Shown here: positions 44,087 to 52,230 of the stretch, in pieces
Layout of the letters: each line of letters begins with the position of its first letter
Position numbering within the stretch: the stretch's first letter is position 1
Assembly (NCBI RefSeq): GCF_030546935.1
Contig: NZ_JAUOPH010000002.1
Coordinates: 372,001-436,000, forward strand
From: Marinobacter sp. 2_MG-2023
GTDB lineage: Bacteria > Pseudomonadota > Gammaproteobacteria > Pseudomonadales > Oleiphilaceae
DNA: 64,000 nt
Reading direction: 5' to 3'
Notes under the pieces: model-generated
Database searches by the model: none
Told to the model about the DNA's origin: nothing
Seen by the model: the letters and a program-made list of their open reading frames with translations, nothing else
Translations under genes and position numbers: made by a program

Positions 44087-44959
44087 TCACTTCGGTAGAT
44101 AGACGCCTCGCGAAGCCAACCAATCAATGACACTTTCGAGGCCCTTGTCCTCATTATGATCAGGCAACCTCTCTTTCTGACGCCTCAAAATATCGAGAAG
44201 CGTATCACCACTGTCGTCCTCAATCCTGAAGTCAGCTCCTCGTCTGAGCAAGTGAAGCGCCACTTCGTATTGAATCCTCGCTACTGCCACCATGACAACA
44301 GTGCGACCACTGACAAGTGATCTGGTCGGATCTTTCGCAAAAGCCTGGGCATCAATATCGGCTCCCTCGCTCAGCAACAGATCAATCGCCTTAATTCCAC
44401 TAATTTGATCCGCCCTTTGAGCTGAGAATAAGGGCGTCTCTTGATTGGGACCTGCTCTGAGATTGGGGTTAGCACCGTATTGAAACAAAACCTTGAGAAA
44501 TTCAATTTCCCCGAGTGATGCTGCAAAGTGAATCACCGAGGTTCCATCGAAAACCCGATTGGGATCTGCGCCAAGGTCCAATAGTTTCGTAAAACCTTCG
44601 AGTTCCCGCTCTCGATCGTTCCAGTACATATTCTTCGTTAGCGGCCACCACAACGCTCCCACTCCATATGTACCGGTAGCATCAACTGACTGACCCTCCC
44701 GGACCAAGTATTCGACACGGTCGATCTGGCCAGACTTTGCTGCCCTGGCAAGTTCCCGCAAGCCTTGATCGGGATATACCGCCTCAATCGGCATTTCAGA
44801 AAGCGTCATCTGTTTAAACCGCTCAAGTCTGTCGGCCTCCGCTTTCTCAAGAGCCTTCCAGTTGATACCTCCCGATTCATTTGCACAGCCAAGGATCCCG
44901 TTAACCACGACAAACAGCAGAACAACTTTCAACAACTCAATAATTTGTTTACATGCCAT
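44087..44959 (-). CDS. Ankyrin-repeat lipoprotein
   Basis: 290 residues. N-terminal lipoprotein signal with a lipobox ending ILGC (Cys 25). Four or more ankyrin-like repeats follow: LRELARAAKSGQIDRVEYLVREG, KLLDLGADPNRVFDGTSVIHFAASLGEIEFLKVLFQYGANPN, AIDLLLSEGADIDAQA and ALHLLRRGADFRIEDDSG. An envelope-anchored interaction module is likely. Ankyrin lipoproteins of this sort are sometimes immunity partners of effectors, but no effector is next to it here. It sits between the integron remnant and the b561 pseudogene, flanked by 17-base direct repeats. Confidence 0.82.
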   Translation of the reverse strand: MACKQIIELLKVVLLFVVVNGILGCANESGGINWKALEKAEADRLERFKQMTLSEMPIEAVYPDQGLRELARAAKSGQIDRVEYLVREGQSVDATGTYGVGALWWPLTKNMYWNDRERELEGFTKLLDLGADPNRVFDGTSVIHFAASLGEIEFLKVLFQYGANPNLRAGPNQETPLFSAQRADQISGIKAIDLLLSEGADIDAQAFAKDPTRSLVSGRTVVMVAVARIQYEVALHLLRRGADFRIEDDSGDTLLDILRRQKERLPDHNEDKGLESVIDWLASRGVYLPK

Positions 44960-45485
44960 CAGCCATCGCCTTTATTCCATGAAGGCCCGCTGGCCCTACT
45001 GAAATACTTGGGCCATAAATCCGGGAGGGCGCCAGTAATATCATTGGTTGCAAGATATCAAAAGCACTGTAGAAGTTTCTGACCGCTCCAGTGTAAACAT
45101 CCCTGTCTTAGTGACGCCAATAATTAAGTCTCCGGCCGTTCATACGTAGCGAGGTGCTCCTGGAGTGCCAAGCAGTCTGCTGGATCTTGGGCGGTGCGAA
45201 TGTTCGCTTTTGTTTAAAAGGAAACATTTTAGACCAGTGAGTTTGATCATGGCATCAGACTAGAAAGCGACTAGCTGTTGGAAGTGCAGGCTGGCGTGCA
45301 TGCAATCGAAGAAATGTTTGCCTCCCATCTCAGCTGAACTAATTCCTCCGGTCTTAACTCTGCATTAACCCCCGCGTTGGTACCTTACATGCAAGAATTC
45401 CGATTGGGCTTTGATTTTCTTTCGCGGCGATCCCAACGGCGGCTTATTCAAAGGGCCAGAGTGATTGTCAACCAAGGTAAATTTT
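44960..45485. other. Gene-poor, degenerate stretch
   Basis: No convincing coding region over 526 bases. It holds the second GCGAATGTTCGCTTTTG copy (45196-45212) and probably the promoter of the b561 remnant. Short stop-interrupted coding-like fragments may be relics, but none is identifiable. Confidence 0.6.
45196..45212 (+). repeat. 17-base direct repeat, second copy
   Basis: GCGAATGTTCGCTTTTG, identical to 43847-43863, about 1.35 kb apart and preceded in both places by GGG and a GCGG. The ankyrin gene lies between the two. Could be a deletion or duplication scar or a small repeated motif. Confidence 0.6.
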
Positions 45486-45690
45486 ATGAGCATTAAAAAC
45501 ACGGCCGAGAGCTACGGCGCAATCGCGAAATGGTTTCATTGGCTGACCGCCGCTCTTTTTCTGGGAGCCTACATCAGCGTTTATTACCTGCACTGACTAT
45601 CTGGGTACCGGGGGCAATGTAGACTACTTTTTCCTTTTTGAAATTCCGAAGCTTGAAAGTTACGTCGCCCACTCAGGAGCCAGCTTTTAA
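45486..45690 (+). pseudogene. Broken cytochrome b561-family gene
   Basis: The first frame encodes 36 residues, MSIKNTAESYGAIAKWFHWL onward to VYYLH, and then a stop at 45594-45596. This is the start of a di-haem cytochrome b561. A later segment in another frame, YLGTGGNVDYFFLFEIPKLE, matches a region further along the same family. The middle and the 3' end are missing, so the gene has an internal deletion, a frame change and truncation. It ends at the ChaC-like gene terminus. Confidence 0.75.
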
Positions 45691-46236
45691 AAAAGCTTCT
45701 ATAGAAAACGTGTGTGAACAGTCATCGCCCAGTGCCCGCAATGACTCTGCCAGCCTGAGAAGATATTCGGAGTTGGGGCCACTTGGCCCAGAGGCTGCAG
45801 CAATCTGCCGGGCAATATCAGCTTCAGGAGCATGACCAAGGAAGGCTTCGTTATCTTCGGTAGCGATGTAAACCAACCCTTCCGCAGGGTCACCATCTTC
45901 AAACGACAAAGTTGTAGAAAACCGTAAATAGCCGTTCTTTTCCCGCACGTCCAGATACTCAAACACCTTGGGTGAAACCCGAAACGCCATGCCTTTGCAT
46001 TCGGCTCCGGGTTGCTCAATAAGAGTCACCACCCTGCCCGGCGCGTCCGGGGTACCGCGATGGTCATGGGAGGCCTGCCAGAACCTGCGGGCCCAACCCT
46101 GAATAGACGCAGGGCGTTGCTCCAGGAACGGGAAGTCCACTTTGTAGATCAGCGAGCCATAACCAAACAACCAGATTGATTCAACGCCGGAGAAATCCTG
46201 TCGGTTGCGGTTGTGTTCTGTGGTATCGGTTGACAC
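45673..46236 (-). CDS. Gamma-glutamylcyclotransferase, ChaC-like
   Basis: 187 residues of the GGCT/ChaC family: FGYGSLI (about 24-30) forms the substrate loop and Glu 99 in VREKNGY is the likely catalytic acid. ChaC degrades glutathione to 5-oxoproline and Cys-Gly. I start at GTG 46236, because AGGAGAGG lies just upstream; the TTG at 46251 precedes that site. It stands alone, divergent from the CoA-transferase gene. Confidence 0.87.
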   Translation of the reverse strand: MSTDTTEHNRNRQDFSGVESIWLFGYGSLIYKVDFPFLEQRPASIQGWARRFWQASHDHRGTPDAPGRVVTLIEQPGAECKGMAFRVSPKVFEYLDVREKNGYLRFSTTLSFEDGDPAEGLVYIATEDNEAFLGHAPEADIARQIAAASGPSGPNSEYLLRLAESLRALGDDCSHTFSIEAFLKAGS

Positions 46237-46315
46237 AAATCCTCTCCTCAAACATGAAAATCCAGAGCAAGCCTTCGGATTTCAACAACATAGGTACGCA
46301 ACAGAATTTATCTGG

Positions 46316-46375
46316 AAATATCACTATAGATGTTAATCATAAATACTAAATATTATAGTAGAATATTCCGCATTT
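46316..46375 (+). promoter_or_regulatory. AT-rich promoter region of the CoA-transferase gene
   Basis: A markedly AT-rich island with short inverted repeat TACTA/TAGTA (46344-46360) and TATTAT-like -10 candidates, between the divergent ChaC-like and CoA-transferase genes. Its role as a promoter is inferred from position and composition only. Confidence 0.35.
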
Positions 46376-46411
46376 TTTGCATCGCACACCCTTCTACCCA
46401 CCGGAGCCAGC

Positions 46412-47923
46412 ATGACGACAGCATCCAGAATACTCTGCCCTGCCCTGCGCAAACGAATAATGAGTGCAAAGGATGCCGCCGCGCTGATTCCATCCGGCGT
46501 GAACGTCGGCATGAGTGGCTTTACCGGCGCTGGCTACCCGAAAGAGGTTCCCCAAGCCCTGGCAGAGCATATTCGGGAGCGCAAAGCACAGGGTGAGAAT
46601 TATCGCATCAGTGTTTGGACGGGTGCCTCAACAGCCCCGGAGCTTGACGGTGCCCTGGCTGAGGTCGACGGCATCGAACTACGCCTGCCCTATCAAAGTG
46701 ACCCGGTCTGCCGCCAGAAAATCAATGACGGCAAGATGGAATATATTGATATCCACCTGTCCCACGTTGCGCAACACGCGTGGTCCGGTTTCTTTGGCAA
46801 ACTCAATATTGCCATTATCGAGGTTGTCGGCATTACCGAGGATGGCCGTTTGATTCCCTCCTCTTCTATTGGCAACAACAAAACCTGGATCGACCAGGCC
46901 GACAAAGTGATTCTGGAAGTGAATCACGGCCAGAGCGCCGGCCTGGAAGGCATGCACGATGTCTACTACGGCACTGCCCTGCCGCCACGCCGCAAGCCCA
47001 TTCCCATCACCCGACCGGATGAGCACTTCGGCGCAAAATACCTCATGTGTTCACCGGATAAAATCATTGCAGTGGTGGAAACCAATGCTCCGGACCGTAA
47101 CTCCCGGTTCAGCGATCCCGATGAAAGCTCACGCCGGATAGCCGACCACCTGCTTGAGTTTTTCACCAGCGAAGTTGAAAACAAGCGCCTGCCCGCCAAT
47201 CTGCTACCACTGCAGTCAGGTGTAGGCAACATCGCGAATGCGGTGATGGCAGGGCTGAACGAAGGGCCATTCAACAACCTGACCGCCTACACAGAAGTGC
47301 TTCAGGACGGCATGCTGGCTATGCTGAAATCCGGCAAACTGGCCAAGGCCTCCGCGACAGCCTTCTCGCTCAGCCCGGAAGCAAACAAGGAACTGGCTGA
47401 CAACATCGACTTCTACCGGGAACGTATCGTGTTGCGCACCCAGGAAATCAGCAACCACCCGGAAATAATCCGCCGCCTTGGCATTATTGCCATGAACGGC
47501 ATGATCGAAGCAGACATCTACGGCAACGTGAATTCCACCCATGTAATGGGTACCCGGATCATGAATGGTATTGGCGGCTCGGGAGATTTTGCCCGCAATG
47601 GCTACCTGTCCATCTTCATGACCCCGTCCACGGCTAAAAATGGCGCTATTTCCACCATCGTACCCATGGTTTCCCATGTGGATCATACCGAGCACGATGT
47701 ACAGATTGTCGTCACCGAACAAGGCCTGGCAGATCTACGCGGCCTGCCACCCCGCCAGCGCGCACTCAACATTATTGAAAAATGCGCTCACCCCGATTTC
47801 CGCCCACAACTGCGCGACTATTTTGAACGCGCCTGCGCCAGCGGTCGCGGCATGCACACCCCGCACCTGCTGGGCGAAGCACTAAGCTGGCATGAGCGTT
47901 ATGAGGAAACCGGGCGGATGTAA
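46412..47923 (+). CDS. Succinyl-CoA:acetate CoA-transferase/acetyl-CoA hydrolase family
   Basis: 503 residues of the AarC/Ach1 CoA-transferase family. Early glycine-rich motif VGMSGFTGAGYPKEVP. The catalytic glutamate is at about 295 in TAYTEVLQDGML, at almost the same position as AarC Glu 294. GVGNIANAV lies just before it. Conserved late motif is VVTEQGLADLRGLPPRQRA. It most likely transfers CoA between succinyl-CoA and acetate, bypassing succinyl-CoA synthetase, or detoxifies acetate. Monocistronic. Confidence 0.92.
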   Translation: MTTASRILCPALRKRIMSAKDAAALIPSGVNVGMSGFTGAGYPKEVPQALAEHIRERKAQGENYRISVWTGASTAPELDGALAEVDGIELRLPYQSDPVCRQKINDGKMEYIDIHLSHVAQHAWSGFFGKLNIAIIEVVGITEDGRLIPSSSIGNNKTWIDQADKVILEVNHGQSAGLEGMHDVYYGTALPPRRKPIPITRPDEHFGAKYLMCSPDKIIAVVETNAPDRNSRFSDPDESSRRIADHLLEFFTSEVENKRLPANLLPLQSGVGNIANAVMAGLNEGPFNNLTAYTEVLQDGMLAMLKSGKLAKASATAFSLSPEANKELADNIDFYRERIVLRTQEISNHPEIIRRLGIIAMNGMIEADIYGNVNSTHVMGTRIMNGIGGSGDFARNGYLSIFMTPSTAKNGAISTIVPMVSHVDHTEHDVQIVVTEQGLADLRGLPPRQRALNIIEKCAHPDFRPQLRDYFERACASGRGMHTPHLLGEALSWHERYEETGRM

Positions 47924-47944
47924 TGTCCGGCAAGTCGCCTGAAA

Positions 47945-48568
47945 TCAGACGCTCGCAATAAAGCCCGTAATGCCCGTAAGAACGATTTCGGCGGCCATGG
48001 CCGAGAGCACCAGGCCGCTGATTTTTGAGAGGATATTCAGCCCGGTTTTGCCCAGCGCCTTTTCCAGATAGCCAGACAAGTGCAGCAGAACACCCAGAAT
48101 CAGCAAGCCGGAAAGCAATCCCAGCAGGCCGCCGGCCACTTCCGGCACCTTCTTGAGTTCAGCGCCGTAAACCAGAATGGCACCTATGGTAGCGGGGCCA
48201 ATCATCACCGGAACCGCCAGTGGCACCACAGCGATGTCGTCACGATCCTCTTCTGGCAGGCCAGTGGCGTGATTACGGGTACCGCTGGTAACCAGGCTGA
48301 TGGCCGTCAGGAAAAGCAGGGTTCCGGCACCAATACGGAAAGAATCCAGAGTAATACCAATGGCGCTGAACAGCACAGGGCCACCAAAAAACAGCAATAC
48401 GCCCATAACAGATGCCGCGATACAGGCCCGGCGGATAACCGCAGTTTTTTCAGCAGCGGGCAGCCCACGGGTCAAGGCAATAAACATGGACACTGCAAAG
48501 AAGGGCGCCAGTAGAAACAGAAAACGAATCGTGCTGCTGATGTAGGTAGAGAAAAACGTTTCAAGCAT
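47945..48568 (-). CDS. MarC-family integral membrane protein
   Basis: 207 residues with six membrane helices, standard MarC length. The characteristic segment includes VPLAVPVMIGPATIGAILVYG. I used the internal ATG at 48568; the longer ORF adds a polar 36-residue segment not found in the family. MarC function is unknown, and earlier links with antibiotic resistance are not supported. Same strand as the cluster upstream. Confidence 0.85.
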   Translation of the reverse strand: MLETFFSTYISSTIRFLFLLAPFFAVSMFIALTRGLPAAEKTAVIRRACIAASVMGVLLFFGGPVLFSAIGITLDSFRIGAGTLLFLTAISLVTSGTRNHATGLPEEDRDDIAVVPLAVPVMIGPATIGAILVYGAELKKVPEVAGGLLGLLSGLLILGVLLHLSGYLEKALGKTGLNILSKISGLVLSAMAAEIVLTGITGFIASV

Positions 48569-48687
48569 TGCGGGAATTCCAACGGCCAAAGAAAGCTGCC
48601 CAGCATAGCTTTCTGCAACACTCTCCGCCGTAAGGAAGTGAACGTATGAAGTGTTCGTGAAATCCCGATCTGGCACTTCCAGGGCGG

Positions 48688-49641
48688 TTACTGAGAAGGC
48701 TCTTCCAGGTAGGTTTCGCCATCTGCGTATAGCGCCCTGAACTCTTCCTCAGGAACAACAGTAACGGCAATCTCCGGTTCGTGCTCACCACCACCAAGCA
48801 AGACGCCCCGCATGGGTGTGATGTCTGAAAAGTCCCGCCCCCACCCCAGGGTAATATGCTCCAGGTCTGGCCAGATGGCATTTGTGGGGTCCAGCTCAAG
48901 CCAGCCGAAATCCGGCACGAAAACGGCGACCCAGGCATGGGTGGCATCGGCGCCAACCAGACGGGCTTTGCCCTCCGGCGGATGGGTGAGTATATACCCG
49001 CTCATGTAACGCGCTGCCAGCCCTATAGATCTCAGGCAAGCAATCATGATGTGAGTGAAATCCTGACACACGCCCCGGCGGGCCCGAAATGCCTCTTCCA
49101 CCGGTGTGAATGTTTCCGTTGCCGATGCGTCGAAGCTGAAATCGCTATGGATCTTTTTCATTAGCGCATCGGCCGCCTCTACCAGAGACCTCCCCGGTTG
49201 GAATGCCTCGCGGGCATAGGCCGCGTAGCGGGAATCTATGGGAACATTGGGGGAAACAAAGCGGAAGGCTGAGGCCTCCAGATGTTCCGGCGAGAATTTA
49301 CGGTCTGCGCGGTAGCGGAGACTGTCACGCACCCTCTCCCAGGCCACTTTTACACTGTTTGAAGAGGGTTTTGGCCGATCACGCAACTCAACCCAGAACT
49401 CGCTGGTTATCTTCAGAAAATCGTGGTCGGCGGTAAAATGAATCGCGGTGATCCGGTTTCCGAAACTGTCCAGAAACGTACGTCGCACCGAGGGTTCAGG
49501 GTCAATGGCCAGGTGGTGTTCAAGGTTTCTCTGCCACGGCAAGGCACGAGGGGTAAGTCGGAGCAGGTGGTGGGATTCACCGACCACCTGATCGTATTCG
49601 TACAGAGTCTCATGACGCACATGATAACGAACAAATTTCAT
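48688..49641 (-). CDS. Transglutaminase-like protease/transferase
   Basis: 317 residues. N-terminal transglutaminase-associated beta domain (MKFVRYHVRHETLYEYDQ), then the thiol core with Cys 192 (RRGVCQDFTHIM), His 235 (ATHAWVAVF) and Asp 251 (LELDPTNA). It is the last gene of the ATP-grasp/alpha-E cluster. A role in cleaving or making isopeptide or gamma-glutamyl bonds is predicted. GAGGCGG precedes the ATG. Confidence 0.9.
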   Translation of the reverse strand: MKFVRYHVRHETLYEYDQVVGESHHLLRLTPRALPWQRNLEHHLAIDPEPSVRRTFLDSFGNRITAIHFTADHDFLKITSEFWVELRDRPKPSSNSVKVAWERVRDSLRYRADRKFSPEHLEASAFRFVSPNVPIDSRYAAYAREAFQPGRSLVEAADALMKKIHSDFSFDASATETFTPVEEAFRARRGVCQDFTHIMIACLRSIGLAARYMSGYILTHPPEGKARLVGADATHAWVAVFVPDFGWLELDPTNAIWPDLEHITLGWGRDFSDITPMRGVLLGGGEHEPEIAVTVVPEEEFRALYADGETYLEEPSQ

Positions 49642-49651
49642 CGCAGCCGCC

Positions 49652-52174
49652 TCAATCCGGTTTCACGGAACGGTTTGAAAACCGGGTGTGAATAAAGCAC
49701 TGTCGCTGAATTTCATCAGAAACACGATAGATTTCCGTGCGCATCTCACACAAGAGTTCACCCATGGCCTCACAGGCTTCGTCCATGTGCTTGTGCTCAA
49801 AGGGGTGCAGGTCCACCGCCTGCAGCTTTTTCAAGCATTCCCCGAGATCCGGGGGAAACAGCTGCCCGGTTTTCCGCCCCATCTCCGGTAAATCCTTCTG
49901 CAACTGACGAACCTGAAACATCACAGAGTGCGGGTTGCTGGCGTCCATCACCAGAGTATGGAGAACGCCCAGTAGCTCAGGTGTTCGACGATACCGGGTT
50001 CGGTAGGTGACTTCCGAGTTCGCGACTTCCAATAGCCACTCAAGCATGGCATTACGGCTGAACCGGTCACTGAACAGCGGCACACAGATCAGGGTACAAA
50101 GATTAGCGAGGCGCTCCAGGCGACGCCCGATCACCAGAAACACCCAGCTGGTGTCGCGGGTGATGTCATCCATGGCAAATCCGGCCAGTGAGATGCAATC
50201 CAGAAGCACCAGGTTTAACGCCCGGATGGATTGGTCCGCAGTGGTCGGGGGCGGCGCAAGGGGTTTACCCAGACGGTTGAGTGTATGCCAGTTGTCTGAA
50301 GACAGGCGGTCTCTGACCTGGCTGGCATTTAAAAGCACGGCCTGAAGGATGGAGGCTATTGAGCCTGGTAGCTTCGGGTCGCTGACCGCTCTCAGCAAGG
50401 TTTCGGGAAGAGGCTCGGGTACATCGTCTTCTTCGGCTTCAGGAAAGATGCCAAACCTCAGTCCTGCCAGCTGCAAGCCACGCAACGCTTCTTCATCGAC
50501 CTGGTCATGGCCTGACAAGCGGTTGAAGGCCGCGCGCAAAAGCCGGGCTGTGGCCTCTGCTCGTTCAGAGTGGCGCCCCATCCAGAAAAGGTTTTCACCA
50601 ACACGAGACGGCGTATCCCGCTCACCGTCGAGCAAATCCGAGACCTGCAGTCGCTTCTTGATCAGGGATGTTGAGGGGGCTGTGTATGGGCCTTTCACCC
50701 AGGTATCTTTGGAAAGCCCTCCCCGTTGCATGGAGATCACTTCGACACCTTCATCGACCGCCACACGGGTGAGCCCTCCTGGCATCACTTGCCAGCCGGA
50801 AGGCGTGGCTGCGGCAAACAGACGCAAACCGATAGAGCGTGTTGCCAGAGGCTGGTCGTGATCGCCCTTCCAGACCGGCGCCTGAGAAAGGTGCACCAGC
50901 TCCTGCCCTACGAATGCATGAGGGTGGGCGTGCATTTTCCGGATCAGGGCTTCGCGCTCCGCGCCCTTCACCTGGTAGCCAAACACCGGCTCCATGCGCA
51001 TGCTCGCAAAAGCCGGCTTGATAACCAGCTCATCCAGATGTTCGATAACGTAATCAAGGGCCGGCTTTTCTCCACACCACCAGGAAGCCACCGACGGCAT
51101 TGCCAGGGATGACCCCAGTAACTTTTTCGAGATCTCGGGCAAGAAGCCGAACAACGCAGCACTCTCCAGTACCCCAGAGCCCAGCGCATTCGCCATCAGC
51201 ACCTTACCTGCCCGCACAGCACCCAGAAGGCCCGGCACCCCAAGAACGGAATCTGCGCGAAGCTCCAAAGGATCACAGAAACCATCATCGAGCCGACGAT
51301 AAATGGCATGAACCCGACGCAGGCCCTGAAGTGTTTTCAGGTAAACCGTATCGTCACGTACGGTCAGGTCCTGCCCTTCCACCAAGGGTAATCCGAGGTA
51401 ACGGGCCAGGAAGACATGTTCAAAATAGGTCTCATTGAATCGGCCCGGCGTCAGCAGAACACACAAGGGCGACTCCGACCCGGCAGGAGACATACTGGCC
51501 AGACTGCTCTGAAACCCCTGAAAAAAATCGGACAGGTTGGTCACCGGCAGATTCTGGAACGGGGCCGGAAAAGCACGGGAAATCACCAGCCGATTCTGCA
51601 GAGCGTAACCAGCTCCTGATGGCGCTTGAGTACGATCCGCCATCACCCACCAACCACCGTCCGGCGCCCGCGCCAGATCCAATGCGTACAAATGCAAAAA
51701 TCGTCCACCGGCCGGTTGGATTCCCTGACAAGGCCACTGAAAGCCAGCTTGGCCGTATACCAGCGCGGGGGGCATAAGCCCCTCTTTGAGCAGGGTTTGG
51801 CCGCCATAAAGGTCTGCCAAAACCCGGTCCAGCAGCTCTGCCCGCTGGGCTACGGCACTGGAAAGCCACTTCCATTCGTCGGCGCCGAGCACCAGAGGCA
51901 GAAGGTCTACCTCCCAGGGCCGGGCGTCGCCACGAGGGTCTTCGTAAACGTTGTAGGTAACGCCATCTTCGGCAATGGCATTGGCAACGGTCTGAGCTCT
52001 CAGGTTCAGACCTTCAACTGATTCGAGATTGAGCTGTTGCAGCAAAGGACCCCAGTGGGATTCCGGCCCGGAACCCTTGGAGCCAAGCTCATCAAACCGG
52101 TCCGGCACCGGGTGGTATTGGCGGAGAATGTTCTTTACTGCGTGCTGCTTCGCCACCTGTTTTCTGGCTCCCAT
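49652..52174 (-). CDS. Circularly permuted ATP-grasp fused to alpha-E domain
   Basis: 840 residues. Residues ~1-510 are a circularly permuted ATP-grasp (DUF404/DUF407) and ~520-840 an alpha-E helical domain (DUF403) beginning SRVGENLFWMGRHSERAEATARL. Both halves have stand-alone paralogues in the same cluster (56.5 kb and 55.6 kb). The ATP-grasp half shares LTPGRFNETYFEH and GVPGLLGAVRAGKV with the paralogue but lacks its glycine-rich KPANESGGYG loop (here KPAFASMRME). Catalysis may be lost or altered. The chosen start has no clear ribosome site. Role in ATP-dependent peptide bond formation is family-based inference. Confidence 0.87.
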   Translation of the reverse strand: MGARKQVAKQHAVKNILRQYHPVPDRFDELGSKGSGPESHWGPLLQQLNLESVEGLNLRAQTVANAIAEDGVTYNVYEDPRGDARPWEVDLLPLVLGADEWKWLSSAVAQRAELLDRVLADLYGGQTLLKEGLMPPALVYGQAGFQWPCQGIQPAGGRFLHLYALDLARAPDGGWWVMADRTQAPSGAGYALQNRLVISRAFPAPFQNLPVTNLSDFFQGFQSSLASMSPAGSESPLCVLLTPGRFNETYFEHVFLARYLGLPLVEGQDLTVRDDTVYLKTLQGLRRVHAIYRRLDDGFCDPLELRADSVLGVPGLLGAVRAGKVLMANALGSGVLESAALFGFLPEISKKLLGSSLAMPSVASWWCGEKPALDYVIEHLDELVIKPAFASMRMEPVFGYQVKGAEREALIRKMHAHPHAFVGQELVHLSQAPVWKGDHDQPLATRSIGLRLFAAATPSGWQVMPGGLTRVAVDEGVEVISMQRGGLSKDTWVKGPYTAPSTSLIKKRLQVSDLLDGERDTPSRVGENLFWMGRHSERAEATARLLRAAFNRLSGHDQVDEEALRGLQLAGLRFGIFPEAEEDDVPEPLPETLLRAVSDPKLPGSIASILQAVLLNASQVRDRLSSDNWHTLNRLGKPLAPPPTTADQSIRALNLVLLDCISLAGFAMDDITRDTSWVFLVIGRRLERLANLCTLICVPLFSDRFSRNAMLEWLLEVANSEVTYRTRYRRTPELLGVLHTLVMDASNPHSVMFQVRQLQKDLPEMGRKTGQLFPPDLGECLKKLQAVDLHPFEHKHMDEACEAMGELLCEMRTEIYRVSDEIQRQCFIHTRFSNRSVKPD

Positions 52175-52230
52175 GAATCAGTGAGCTGGAAGCATAGCCG
52201 TATTGGGGGTTCGGGAGCCAGCATCAGAGT

